From CAVSVP01 sp963731125 (GTDB lineage Bacteria; Pseudomonadota; Gammaproteobacteria; Competibacterales; Competibacteraceae), in contig CAVSVP010000031.1 in assembly GCA_963731125.1 (NCBI GenBank), positions 57,342-121,341 on the forward strand: DNA of 64,000 bases. Reading direction: 5' to 3'. The translations under genes and the position numbers were made by a program. The notes beneath the pieces are model-generated. The model was not told the DNA's origin. It saw nothing but the letters and a program-made list of their open reading frames with translations, and searched no databases. Below are positions 52,742 through 60,646 of this stretch, one piece after another (the first letter of the stretch is position 1; each line of letters begins with the position of its first letter).

Positions 52742-53410
52742 TGGTCCGTCTGATCCAGCGGGTGATCTTCGGGGCAAAAACCGAGATCAATCAGCTATTG
52801 GCCAAACACGGCTGGCACATCAATACGGCGTTTGTCGAACGGCTCAATCTCACGCTTCGCCAACATGTCGCGGCCATCGGTCGGCGGGTGATTACGCTCG
52901 CCAAAACCGAATCGGGGTTGCGGCAGCAGCTCTACTTGTTTCAGGCGTACTATAATTTATGTCTGCCGCATGCCAGTTTGCGGCAGGTGTTGCTACCGGG
53001 GGCGCCCGCTTCGCGCCCTCGCTCAGCTAAGCGCTGGCAGGGCGCGACGCCGGCGATGGCCGCCGGCCTCACCGATCACGCCTGGAGCGTGCGGGAGCTG
53101 TTGCTGTTTCGGGTCCCGCCATGGTCGCAACCGGCGCTGGAATAGGCGCCGCGCGCTGGCGCTTGCGCGCCTCCCGGCAAACGGCCGGGAATGAGGCTTT
53201 TGCTGACGAATTTCATCTCGGCGAGGTGCGGAAAAAACCAAAATTGCTAACCCGATCAACAGATCTTGACCCCTGACGATGGCTTTTTTTCGCCAAAAGG
53301 GGGGAGTTTTTGATCATTTTGATTTACCCGCACGCTAGCGGTACACGACCACTCGTGTGCAGCTTCGCTCATCTTCGTACCCCTCTCTTGTATCTCTACG
53401 GATAGGTTGC

Positions 53411-53488
53411 GAACTAACGCCTCAATAACCGGCGTAGCTTTGCTGCGTCCGGCGCCTGTAAGGCGCGTAGTTGATTGACTTGTTATGC
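53411..53488 (-). repeat. attC-like site 1 (78 bp)
   Basis: Minus strand: the outer R'' box GCATAAC is followed by AAGTCAATCAACT, and the far arm CCGGTTATTGAGGCGTTAG closes it. TCAAT/ATTGA and AAC/GTT pair, with a GC-rich centre. It lies directly behind the stop of the first cassette gene. Confidence 0.7.
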
Positions 53489-53491
53489 GTA

Positions 53492-53938
53492 TTATCTAGG
53501 CACATATGTGGATAAGTAACCATAAAACAGAGTATTCAACTTACCTGCACATTCAGTAAAGTCATCTGCTGCATTTTCTAGATCAACCACTTCAATTATG
53601 CTCTTCCCACTTAATCTTTGCTCACCTTCCGGGCTAGTACATGGCTTACCATGCATGATGTTATTTCTAATTTGAACTAGCTCCATAAATCGTTGTGAAA
53701 GAGTTTTGAGCTTCTCTCTTTCCTCGCTCTTAGGCATATTGCGCGTAGCATCAATAAATTTTTTAGCTATAGTTCCTGCGGTCATTTCTTCGCCGACAAC
53801 TTTATGTATGGATTCTGGGCGAATCTTTTCCATGCACCAGATCACCTGCCATTCAAGGCGAGAAAATGTATATGCTGCTAATCCAATAGCCTCGACGTAA
53901 CTCTTTTCAACAGGGCATCTCAACCGATCATTTTTCAC
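53492..53938 (-). CDS. HEPN-like cassette protein 1
   Basis: From GTG 53938, the first start after the preceding attC, the protein has about 148 residues and is mostly alpha-helical. It contains VEAIGLAAYTFSRLEWQVIW and, near residue 100, LVQIRNNIMHGKPC: R-x4-H with an adjacent Asn, the HEPN nuclease signature. Similar single-domain HEPN proteins are common in toxin and defence contexts. A longer frame to 53995 would run through attC, which I reject. The stop lies against attC site 1. No antitoxin-like partner is visible. Function inferred only from the motif. Confidence 0.65.
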   Translation of the reverse strand: MKNDRLRCPVEKSYVEAIGLAAYTFSRLEWQVIWCMEKIRPESIHKVVGEEMTAGTIAKKFIDATRNMPKSEEREKLKTLSQRFMELVQIRNNIMHGKPCTSPEGEQRLSGKSIIEVVDLENAADDFTECAGKLNTLFYGYLSTYVPR

Positions 53939-53953
53939 TAAACTATCCTGTAC

Positions 53954-54125
53954 GCATAACGGCGTGCGAGATAAGCGGCACCCGCGACGAGGCAAAAAGC
54001 CTGTAGGGCTTTTTGCCGAACGAGCGGGCGCCGAAGGCGTCGCGAAGCGATGTCCGCTTCATTGAGTAGTTAGGCGGCGCTTCGCGCCGACAACTGCTCA
54101 ATGATTATCTCGCACGCCGTTAAGC
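53954..54125 (-). repeat. attC-like site 4, nested, gene-less cassette (172 bp)
   Basis: The outer arms ATAACGGCGTGCGAGATAA (53957-53975) and its inverse (up to about 54123) are near-perfect. Within it lies another palindrome, TCATTGAGCAGTTG/TAACTACTCAATGA, and a third, GGCAAAAAGCC/GGCTTTTTGCC. Only 13 nt separate it from attC site 2. It seems to be an attC with no cassette gene, or two attCs fused. Confidence 0.6.
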
Positions 54126-54138
54126 GGCGCGAAGCGCC

Positions 54139-54237
54139 GCTTAACGTTGGCGCTCAGCCGCGCTTGAGGGCGACCGACCGAAGCGGAAGCGAAGGGAGGA
54201 AGCGGTCAAGCGTCGGACTGCAGCGCCCTTGTTAGAC
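54139..54237 (-). repeat. attC-like site 2 (99 bp)
   Basis: Minus strand: R'' GTCTAAC is followed by AAGGGCGCTGCAG. The far arm CTGAGCGCCAAC precedes R' GTTAAGC (consensus GTTRRRY). The arms pair over GGCGCTG. A classical attC layout. It follows the 160-residue HEPN gene. Confidence 0.8.
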
Positions 54238-54267
54238 AGTAATCCTTGCATATGGTCAATTGCTTAA

Positions 54268-54750
54268 TCACGAAACGTAGTCTTCGACGAAACCGGCAAA
54301 CTTTCGACAGAATTCTGCGAGCTTGTCAGCTCTAATCACTCCCTTCCAGTCTGCGTCGTTAGTTCCTTTAGGATAATTCTCGAACCTCACGATGACTTCG
54401 CTAGGATCTTTCGAATCGGAATCAAAGATTACGTGCCCATGGGAAATGGAGTTTCGGACGAGCTTAATTAGATCCCCAATAGTTTTAACCTGATTCGATT
54501 CAGCACGAGGCCCCGACATTCGCCATTTGGGCCATCCCTCTTCGGTTGTCACAGCGATCCGCTTGTTTTTGATTGCTTTTAGAGCATTTCGCTCCCAGGG
54601 GAAAACAACAATACCTAAAAGAGTACCAATCGTCTGTGTCACCGGATGGACGTCTTGATTCTCGGCAGCGGCTATCACGAAATCGAGATTCTTGATTGCC
54701 CGGTGCGCGAATTCTCCACTACCGTTGCGTCCTTGAAGCTCGTCTAGCAT
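54268..54750 (-). CDS. HEPN-domain cassette protein 2 (pEK499_p136-like)
   Basis: The 160-residue protein has RAIKNLDFVIAAAEN near residue 18 and TIGTLLGIVVFPWERNAL near residue 40. Later come GWP and DLIKLVRNSISHGHVIF near residue 100, then RADKLAEFCRKFAGFVEDYV at the end. RNSISH is R-x4-H. The LLGIVVFP.E and GWP features followed by the RN..SH helix match the HEPN family nuclease type named after pEK499_p136, which is thought to cleave RNA. It is a single cassette gene with attC site 3 upstream and attC site 2 downstream. No partner gene. Family assignment is from memory of the motif pattern. Confidence 0.7.
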   Translation of the reverse strand: MLDELQGRNGSGEFAHRAIKNLDFVIAAAENQDVHPVTQTIGTLLGIVVFPWERNALKAIKNKRIAVTTEEGWPKWRMSGPRAESNQVKTIGDLIKLVRNSISHGHVIFDSDSKDPSEVIVRFENYPKGTNDADWKGVIRADKLAEFCRKFAGFVEDYVS

Positions 54751-54762
54751 TTGAATTTCTCC

Positions 54763-54853
54763 GTCTAACGATTAAGCCGAGTGGCGCGCCAAGGAGCTTT
54801 CCTGCAAGGCCGCCGAGGTTCTTCGCGTCCACTCAAGCTCCTGGTTCGTTATT
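54763..54853 (-). repeat. attC-like site 3 (91 bp)
   Basis: Minus strand: R'' AATAAC begins inside the last codons of the upstream gene. GAACCAGGAGCTTGAGTGG and the far arm CCACTCGGCTTAATC precede R' GTTAGAC (GTTRRRY). A stop codon inside the attC is common in cassettes. Confidence 0.78.
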
Positions 54854-56607
54854 TTTGAATTGACCACTTCTCACAACAAAGAGGAAGTAATCCATAACGT
54901 TTAACGCTTGTAAAAGAATACCTGAAAACACTTGCCGTAAATTCTGACTCTCAATCTCAAAATCTTTGGCGATTTTTAGGTAATTACTGCCTTTTCGGTG
55001 GGCAGCACTACTAGATCGTAAATTCTGAAGCTTACGAAGAAATGAAATGTGACCATTAAAGTCTTCAAGTCCGCAAACTCTTAAAGCCGCTTCAAGCCGT
55101 GTAATACTACCCTTGAGGTCATTACGCTGCTCTTTGGGTATTAGCTTGTTTAATTGTTTTTCATTTAATGAGTCGATTAATATTTTGGTGAGTCCCAAAA
55201 TTACCTCGTCAAAATCACGCTGCTCGTTAGTGGCTGGAATTCTTAAACATTGAAAATGATGATCATCATCGGCAGACAAAGGAAGTAACATTTGCCAACC
55301 AAGGCATTCACTACAAGTACTGTTTAGCCCTTGATACTTTTCTCTGAATATATGTTCAGGTCTATCTGAATCAGTGAATCGATTCAGGATTTGACGTTTA
55401 AAATAGGTTTCACTCACATTCCCATCAGGAGGAATGTTAAATGACCGCCAGTGTAACTGATCTTGATAAGGAAGATCTCGGCCGAGATCGCCTAACCAAG
55501 CACATACCTTGTCGTCATGGTGGTTATCTACATACATGCTCCATAAATAGCCACATCTTAGAATTGAATCTTCTACCGAATATTTACTCTCGGTTCGCTC
55601 ATTAAACACTTTATATTCAATAAATGCTTTATTCGAAAATTGTTGAAAATCATTTAAAATTCAACTATTACAAAAATGCAAAGGTATTTACTTGGTTGTT
55701 GGTAGTATTTGTCTAAAACCTGCTTCCGGAAGTGAACAGGAGTCAGGTAGTGCGGTGCCTCTGGATTTGCTCCAAAATAGTCTGCTAACTCGTCAGGATT
55801 AGACGTGTAGGTAATTTCTTCCCCATTTTCGTCAACACCGATGATGAAGTCGACATGATTCTTTTTGGGCTCATCAGCAAATCCCCAGAAGCCACTTTTG
55901 GATTTCGGTAGAGGGGCTATAAGGCGCTTTCCTAGCAAACGACTAAAGGATTGATAATCGCTGATGCCTGAAAAATCTCCGTAACGAAGCCCCCAGCAAA
56001 TTAAATCGTCCCGGTTATCTTTGCCGCCTTTTTCTATTTTGAGTTCTTCAAGGAACCGCTTTGAGTGCTCTCTATAATCAAATTGAATCGATAGGTGCAT
56101 CTCCTTTATAGCTAAAAACTGACGAATCTCTTTAAGTCTAATCTGAACTCGATTTGGCTCTACGACAGCTACCAAAGTTTCGTTACCATCATCATCAATT
56201 TTTATATAATGATCCTGAGTTCTGTCGTGATATAACCCATGGAAAAGGCGAAATTCTTCGCATATTTCTTTATAGTCATCCCGCATGCCATAAAATTCAC
56301 GGTCAATTACCAAAGGCTCTATATCGGAATCATTTTCATATCGAAGATATTCAACTCGCTTATTTCCATCACGATAGTACATAACGCTACCAGGCTTGCC
56401 ATGACCATGAGATAAATCCCAAGATAGGCGTGAAAGTACCCGATCTGTTTGATTGGTGGGGATTAAGGCACAATAAATTCCATAATGATATGGTCCTGCG
56501 TTATCTGAAAAATATACAGTGATCAAATCGGTTATCTGGGTATTACTTTTAAACCGTTTCAATGTGTTGGTTTGTGATAACCGACCACGTTCAGAATCGA
56601 TATTCAT
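54833..56607 (-). pseudogene. Cassette gene 3, large HEPN-tailed protein broken by 104 bp
   Basis: The first part (56607-55654) is a 317-codon frame starting MNIDSERGRLSQTNTLKRF. The second (55609-54833) has 258 codons. The octamer AGTAAATA occurs at both break points (plus-strand 55685-55692 and 55581-55588). Deleting the 104 nt between them joins QPSKY to SVEDSILRCGYLWSM in frame and gives one protein of about 556 residues. The C-terminal part has FLRKLQNLRSSSAAHRKGSN, R-x5-H, an HEPN-type motif. The N-terminal half has no domain I recognise. It may still make two separate pieces. Family and target unknown. Confidence 0.6.
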
Positions 56608-56867
56608 ATTTAATCCAGAAATACTTAAACGTTTGGTGTGAAATCACGACATGCTACCACGCGGTCGTGTACCGCTAGCGTGCGGGTAAATCAAAATGAT
56701 CAAAAACTCCCCCCTTTTGGCGAAAAAAAGCCATCGTCAGGGGTCAAGATCTGTTGATCGGGTTAGCAATTTTGGTTTTTTCCGCACCTCGCCGAGATGA
56801 AATTCGTCAGCAAAAGCCTCATTCCCGGCCGTTTGCCGGGAGGCGCGCAAGCGCCAGCGCGCGGCGC

Positions 56868-57980
56868 CTATTCCAGCGCCGGTTGCGACCATGGCGGGAC
56901 CCGAAACAGCAACAGCTCCCGCACGCTCCAGGCGTGATCGGTGAGGCCGGCGGCCATCGCCGGCGTCGCGCCCTGCCAGCGCTTAGCTGAGCGAGGGCGC
57001 GAAGCGGGCGCCCCCGGTAGCAACACCTGCCGCAAACTGGCATGCGGCAGACATAAATTATAGTACGCCTGAAACAAGTAGAGCTGCTGCCGCAACCCCG
57101 ATTCGGTTTTGGCGAGCGTAATCACCCGCCGACCGATGGCCGCGACATGTTGGCGAAGCGTGAGATTGAGCCGTTCGACAAACGCCGTATTGATGTGCCA
57201 GCCGTGTTTGGCCAATAGCTGATTGATCTCGGTTTTTGCCCCGAAGATCACCCGCTGGATCAGACGGACCAGGCGTCGGCGTCGGCATTGCTTGATGACC
57301 TGCGCATACAGCAAGCGAGGGTGGGCGCACCAGCGGGGCTTGGGCGCCGGGCCTTTAGGTTGTCGCCGGGGCGGTTGAAGCCATTGGCCAAAATGGGTCA
57401 GCAGGGCCGTGCCATAATCCTGGTAGCCATCGCTGAGAAACAGCGGCCAGCCGCCGGGCGCCAAGCGGCGCACCACCTGATGCACGAACCCCTGCGCCAT
57501 GGCCAGGGAGCGTTCGCCCACGGCGACCGCGATCAGCAGCTTGCTTACCGGATCGATCGCCGTCCAAACCCAGCGCGGGCGGCGCGCTAAGCGTTCGATG
57601 ACGCCCTGCTCGTCGATCTGACCGGCTCTGAGTTCACCGACTAACGCGAAGAGTTCGTCGAGTTGCACCTGCTTCACCTTCAGATCGTGGAGCAGAAAAC
57701 GCGATACCGTCTCGGCATGCTCGGCCGCCTCGATCAGCCACGCCAACCCGGTGTTGGCGTCGACGTCGAACACCCGACCCACGGCGCGAATCCCTAAGCC
57801 TTCGGCCAACGCGGCGATGGCCCGTAAGATATCCTCGGCCGCGCGGGACTTGCCGTAGAACAACGTGCCGTGGGTTTCCAAGAAATAACGACCGCAGGCC
57901 GCGCAATATAATTGTCGCCAGCCGCGGCCGGTCGGGTGACCGTTCGCGCGGATGTTGCCGCGTGCCAACCAGCCATAGTA
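56868..57980 (-). pseudogene. Element C transposase C-terminal part, copy 2a
   Basis: The frame runs from YYGWLARGNIRANGHPTGRG through the HTH, QLDELFALVGELR, FLSDGYQDY and FVERLNLTLRQH to the natural stop at 56868, with no IS1634 insertion. It shows the undamaged sequence RRRRLVRLIQRVIFGAK. It is cut at the zinc ribbon (SCRYYG) by the IS3-family insertion at 57983. One residue differs from copy 1 (LARRPRW against LACRPRW). Confidence 0.85.
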
Positions 57981-58012
57981 ACGGTGTTTGTCAAGATAGT
58001 TGTCGTCTTTTT

Positions 58013-59050
58013 CTATTCGGTCTGTGGTAGACCGGGAACTTTGTCCAGCACCTCAGCGGCTGGGTTAAGCCACACCTCCGTCACCGGCTTCCAGTTGCGG
58101 ATGGCGCCCTGCCAGCGCTCGGGGTGGCGTGCCTTGGCCTGTTCATACACCGCCTCGCGTTGCGCTATGATGGCGGCTTCTTGGCCGCTATGGCGTTCGT
58201 GCGGGGTCACGAAGCGAATCCGACTATGGCGATGGTCGTGATGGTACCAGGTCACGAACTGCAGTATCCACGCACGGGCGGCCTCCAGCGAGGCAAATCC
58301 GTGCTCAGGGTATTCCGGCCGATATTTACAGGTCCGAAAGACGGCCTCCGAGAATGGGTTGTCATTGCTCCCCCGGGGGCGGCTGTAGGAGGTCACGACC
58401 CCGAGCCGGTAGAGCGTTTCCAATAAGGCACTGCCCTTCATGGGACTGCCATTATCGGCATGCCGCACCAAGGGCTGATCCCGACACTGCTCCACCAGGA
58501 CCGCCCGGCGCACCACCTCAGCGGCATAGGCTGCACTTTCGCACGCATACACTTCCCAGCCGACGATTTTGCGGCTATAGAGGTCAATAATGAGATAGAG
58601 GTAGAAAAACAGCCCCTTCACTGGGCCTGGCAACCAAGTGATATCCCATGACCAGACCTCGCATGGGCCGCGGGCACAGTGGCGCGGCGGCGGCGCCGGT
58701 GGCCGGGGAGCGCGGCTGCGCCCCCGATGGCGTTGTTCCTCCGCGTCATGCAGAATTCGGTAGAAGGTGGATTCCGAGGCCAGGTACTCCCCTTGATCTG
58801 CCAAGCGCGGCACGATTTGACTGGGCGGCAACCTGGCAGGCGCAGGGGTATGGCAGGTTGCCAACACCTGCGCCCGTTCTGCCGCACTGAGTTGATTGGC
58901 TGGCGGGGGGCGCGCTGCCGTCGGACGGCCATCGGCCTTGACGGCTTCCCCCTGGGTCCAGCGCTGATAGGTGCGCAGACTCAGGCCCAGCTGGCGACAC
59001 GCCGGCGCTAAGCGAGCCCCCTGGCGGTGGGCTTCGGCAATCAGCGCCAC
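58013..59050 (-). CDS. IS3-family transposase OrfB, copy 2
   Basis: 345 residues, identical to the protein at 16592-17629 except for Lys in DKVPG near the C-terminus. It has the same HTH and DDE core (SWDITW, HADNGSPMKG, NDNPFSEAVFR). Since orfA and its promoter side are missing, it is unlikely to be expressed as a working OrfAB fusion, though the ORF itself is complete. Confidence 0.88.
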   Translation of the reverse strand: MALIAEAHRQGARLAPACRQLGLSLRTYQRWTQGEAVKADGRPTAARPPPANQLSAAERAQVLATCHTPAPARLPPSQIVPRLADQGEYLASESTFYRILHDAEEQRHRGRSRAPRPPAPPPRHCARGPCEVWSWDITWLPGPVKGLFFYLYLIIDLYSRKIVGWEVYACESAAYAAEVVRRAVLVEQCRDQPLVRHADNGSPMKGSALLETLYRLGVVTSYSRPRGSNDNPFSEAVFRTCKYRPEYPEHGFASLEAARAWILQFVTWYHHDHRHSRIRFVTPHERHSGQEAAIIAQREAVYEQAKARHPERWQGAIRNWKPVTEVWLNPAAEVLDKVPGLPQTE

Positions 59051-59076
59051 CGCTTGCTGGCGAGCTATCGGGCTAA

Positions 59077-59151
59077 TCAGACGTCCTCGCTGTCCCCCCA
59101 GATGGCCTGGGCTTTTTTTTGGAGCACCAGCAACGCCGCCGCCTCGGCTAA
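59077..59151 (-). pseudogene. orfA remnant of IS3-family copy 2
   Basis: Only the last 25 codons (ALAEAAALLVLQKKAQAIWG to the stop) remain, with the A8 slip site. The rest was lost at the MITE-3 junction. Confidence 0.8.
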
Positions 59152-59241
59152 GAGGCTGTTGGAAAATACCCTGGCGCGCAAGCTAATGCGTTGATTTAAA
59201 ATGCTCCGAAATCGTTCGATCAGGGGTTTTCCAACAGCCTC
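59152..59241. mobile_element. MITE-3 copy 2, chimeric flanks
   Basis: 90 bp, same ends as copy 1 in the opposite orientation. The flanks are TAA on the left (from IS3 orfA) and TGA on the right (from element C). Each fits a TNA target, but they are different ones, so the two halves come from separate insertions. Confidence 0.82.
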
Positions 59242-60133
59242 TGAGAAACAGCGGCCAGCCGCCGGGCGCCAAGCGGCGCACCACCTGATGCACGAACCCC
59301 TGCGCCATGGCCAGGGAGCGTTCGCCCACGGCGACCGCGATCAGCAGCTTGCTTACCGGATCGATCGCCGTCCAAACCCAGCGCGGGCGGCGCGCTAAGC
59401 GTTCGATGACGCCCTGCTCGTCGATCTGACCGGCTCTGAGTTCACCGACTAACGCGAAGAGTTCGTCGAGTTGCACCTGCTTCACCTTCAGATCGTGGAG
59501 CAGAAAACGCGATACCGTCTCGGCATGCTCGGCCGCCTCGATCAGCCACGCCAACCCGGTGTTGGCGTCGACGTCGAACACCCGACCCACGGCGCGAATC
59601 CCTAAGCCTTCGGCCAACGCGGCGATGGCCCGTAAGATATCCTCGGCCGCGCGGGACTTGCCGTAGAACAACGTGCCGTGGGTTTCCAAGAAATAACGAC
59701 CGCAGGCCGCGCAATATAATTGTCGCCAGCCGCGGCCGGTCGGGTGACCGTTCGCGCGGATGTTGCCGCGTGCCAACCAGCCATAGTAACGACAGCTTGC
59801 ATGCGGACAGTAATGGGCGCGGGTATCAATGCGGCGCGGGCAGCCCCGGTTGCTACCCATCATCGGGGGTGGGCTGGGCGGTGGAGGAGGACACCGCTCG
59901 GCTTCCTGGGCGCAGGCTTCGCAGTGCGGCTTTTTGATCAAGCCCGGTAACGACGGTGGCCGGTTTGCTTTGCCAACGCCGCGGTGGCAGACATGCGGCG
60001 AACGCCATGCTCGAGTTTGCCACCACTGAATAACCTGATGGAGTACCAGCCAACAGAGTAGGCCCGGTAATAATTCATGCCACAGCAGCAGGGATTCCGC
60101 CATCGTGTATGTGCTCGACGATTCCAAATACAC
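59242..60133 (-). pseudogene. Element C transposase N-terminal part, copy 2b
   Basis: The frame from the N-terminus (MYLESSSTYTMAESLLLWHE) through both Cys clusters and QLDELFALVGELR is intact up to GGWPLFL. MITE-3 breaks it before SDGYQDY. Together with copy 2a it overlaps by about 180 residues. Confidence 0.85.
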
Positions 60134-60313
60134 TCATATGGCATCATCTGGCCCATTTTGCAATTACCCGCACGCTAGCGGTACACGACCCTCACCCGGC
60201 CGCCCGGCTGGTTCTACAGCCTTACCTGAATCGCCAAGGTGCATGCGCTTTCCAGTTCGTCTCGCCCTCGGAGAGATGATGTACTTACTCGAAATATGCA
60301 ACAGGTCATGGTC

Positions 60314-60646
60314 ATGACGGATGCCCTGTTATGGAGTCTCGCGGAAACCGCTCGCCAGTTGGGCGGGGTATCCGAACGCACGGTACAACGCCTGCTGCAA
60401 AGTGGAGAACTTCCTACCGTTAATGTGCGTGGGCGACGTAAGGTGCCCAGCGCCGCCGTGCGAGCCTGGGTAGCCAAACAGCTCGGCTCGGTTCATACTG
60501 ACGAGGCGGGGCTTGGCGTGGAGGAGACCACATGCCATACCGACGTAACGATTCTCCCTACTGGTGGATCAGCTACCGCAACGCAAGCGGCAAAAAAACT
60601 TGCGAAAGTTCTGAAACTACCCGCTACGCCGACGCCAAAGCGTTAG
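60314..60646 (+). CDS. Excisionase-like HTH protein
   Basis: From ATG 60314 the frame gives about 110 residues. The first 60 form a MerR/Xis-type winged helix: WSLAETARQLGGVSERTVQR, LLQSGELPTVNVRGRRKVPS and AAVRAWVAKQL. This is the layout of excisionase-family proteins (HTH_17). Two in-frame ATGs lie upstream (60296, 60308). The C-terminal part overlaps the recombinase gene by 115 nt and is low-complexity Ala/Thr/Lys. It would steer the neighbouring tyrosine recombinase toward excision or act as a repressor. Confidence 0.75.
   Translation: MTDALLWSLAETARQLGGVSERTVQRLLQSGELPTVNVRGRRKVPSAAVRAWVAKQLGSVHTDEAGLGVEETTCHTDVTILPTGGSATATQAAKKLAKVLKLPATPTPKR

Larger units (their letters stand above)
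49736..53142 (+). pseudogene. Element C transposase, copy 1, split by IS1634-family element
   Basis: The frame starts at GTG 49736 or ATG 49766 (MAESLLLWHELLPGLLCWLV). It has a zinc-ribbon region (CPHASCRYYG, then LYCAACGRYFLETHG), an HTH-like helix set, then catalytic segments: QLDELFALVGELR (Asp), TAIDPVSKLLIAVAVGERS, LFLSDGYQDYGTA (Asp). It is cut at RRRRL (50790). The rest resumes at 52742 with VRLIQRVIFGAK, FVERLNLTLRQHVAA (the Glu-containing IS1-type block) and runs to 53142. The C-terminal half matches the InsB plan. It would be intact but for the insertion. Confidence 0.85.
49679..53350 (+). mobile_element. Element C copy 1 (IS1-like, with IS1634-family insertion)
   Basis: 27-bp perfect terminal repeats, GGTCGTGTACCGCTAGCGTG plus CGGGTAA, start at 49679 and, inverted, end at 53350. 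Without the IS1634 insertion (1946 bp plus 6-bp duplication) it is 1.72 kb. No target duplication is apparent at either side. Confidence 0.88.
53351..56662 (-). other. Integron-type gene cassette array without integrase (CALIN)
   Basis: Between the two inverted copies of element C lie three cassette genes, all on the minus strand, each followed by an attC-like site. One further attC-like unit carries no gene. No intI-type gene is present in the window. Clusters of attC sites lacking an integrase are known as CALINs. Confidence 0.75.
57983..59151 (-). mobile_element. IS3-family element, copy 2, truncated in orfA
   Basis: The same left end as 16562 (GGTGTTTGTCAAGATAGTTG). It breaks at 59151 within orfA, where MITE-3 starts after TAA. 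The right end is missing. Confidence 0.88.
56663..60190 (-). mobile_element. Element C copy 2, mosaic (two partial copies, IS3 fragment, MITE-3)
   Basis: The 27-bp terminal repeats are at 56663 and, inverted, ending at 60190. From left: element C 3' part (56663-57982), IS3-family element cut short (57983-59151), chimeric MITE-3 (59152-59241), then a second element C 5' part (59242-60190). About 550 bp of element C (57436-57982) recur at 59243-59789. Confidence 0.85.

Noticed and set aside
53939..53995. Upstream extension of HEPN cassette gene 1
   Set aside because: It runs through an attC-like site; GTG 53938 is the first plausible start after it.
49671..60198. Single composite transposon bounded by element C with target duplication
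   Set aside because: The outer flanks GCTGTCTC and CTCACCCG do not match.
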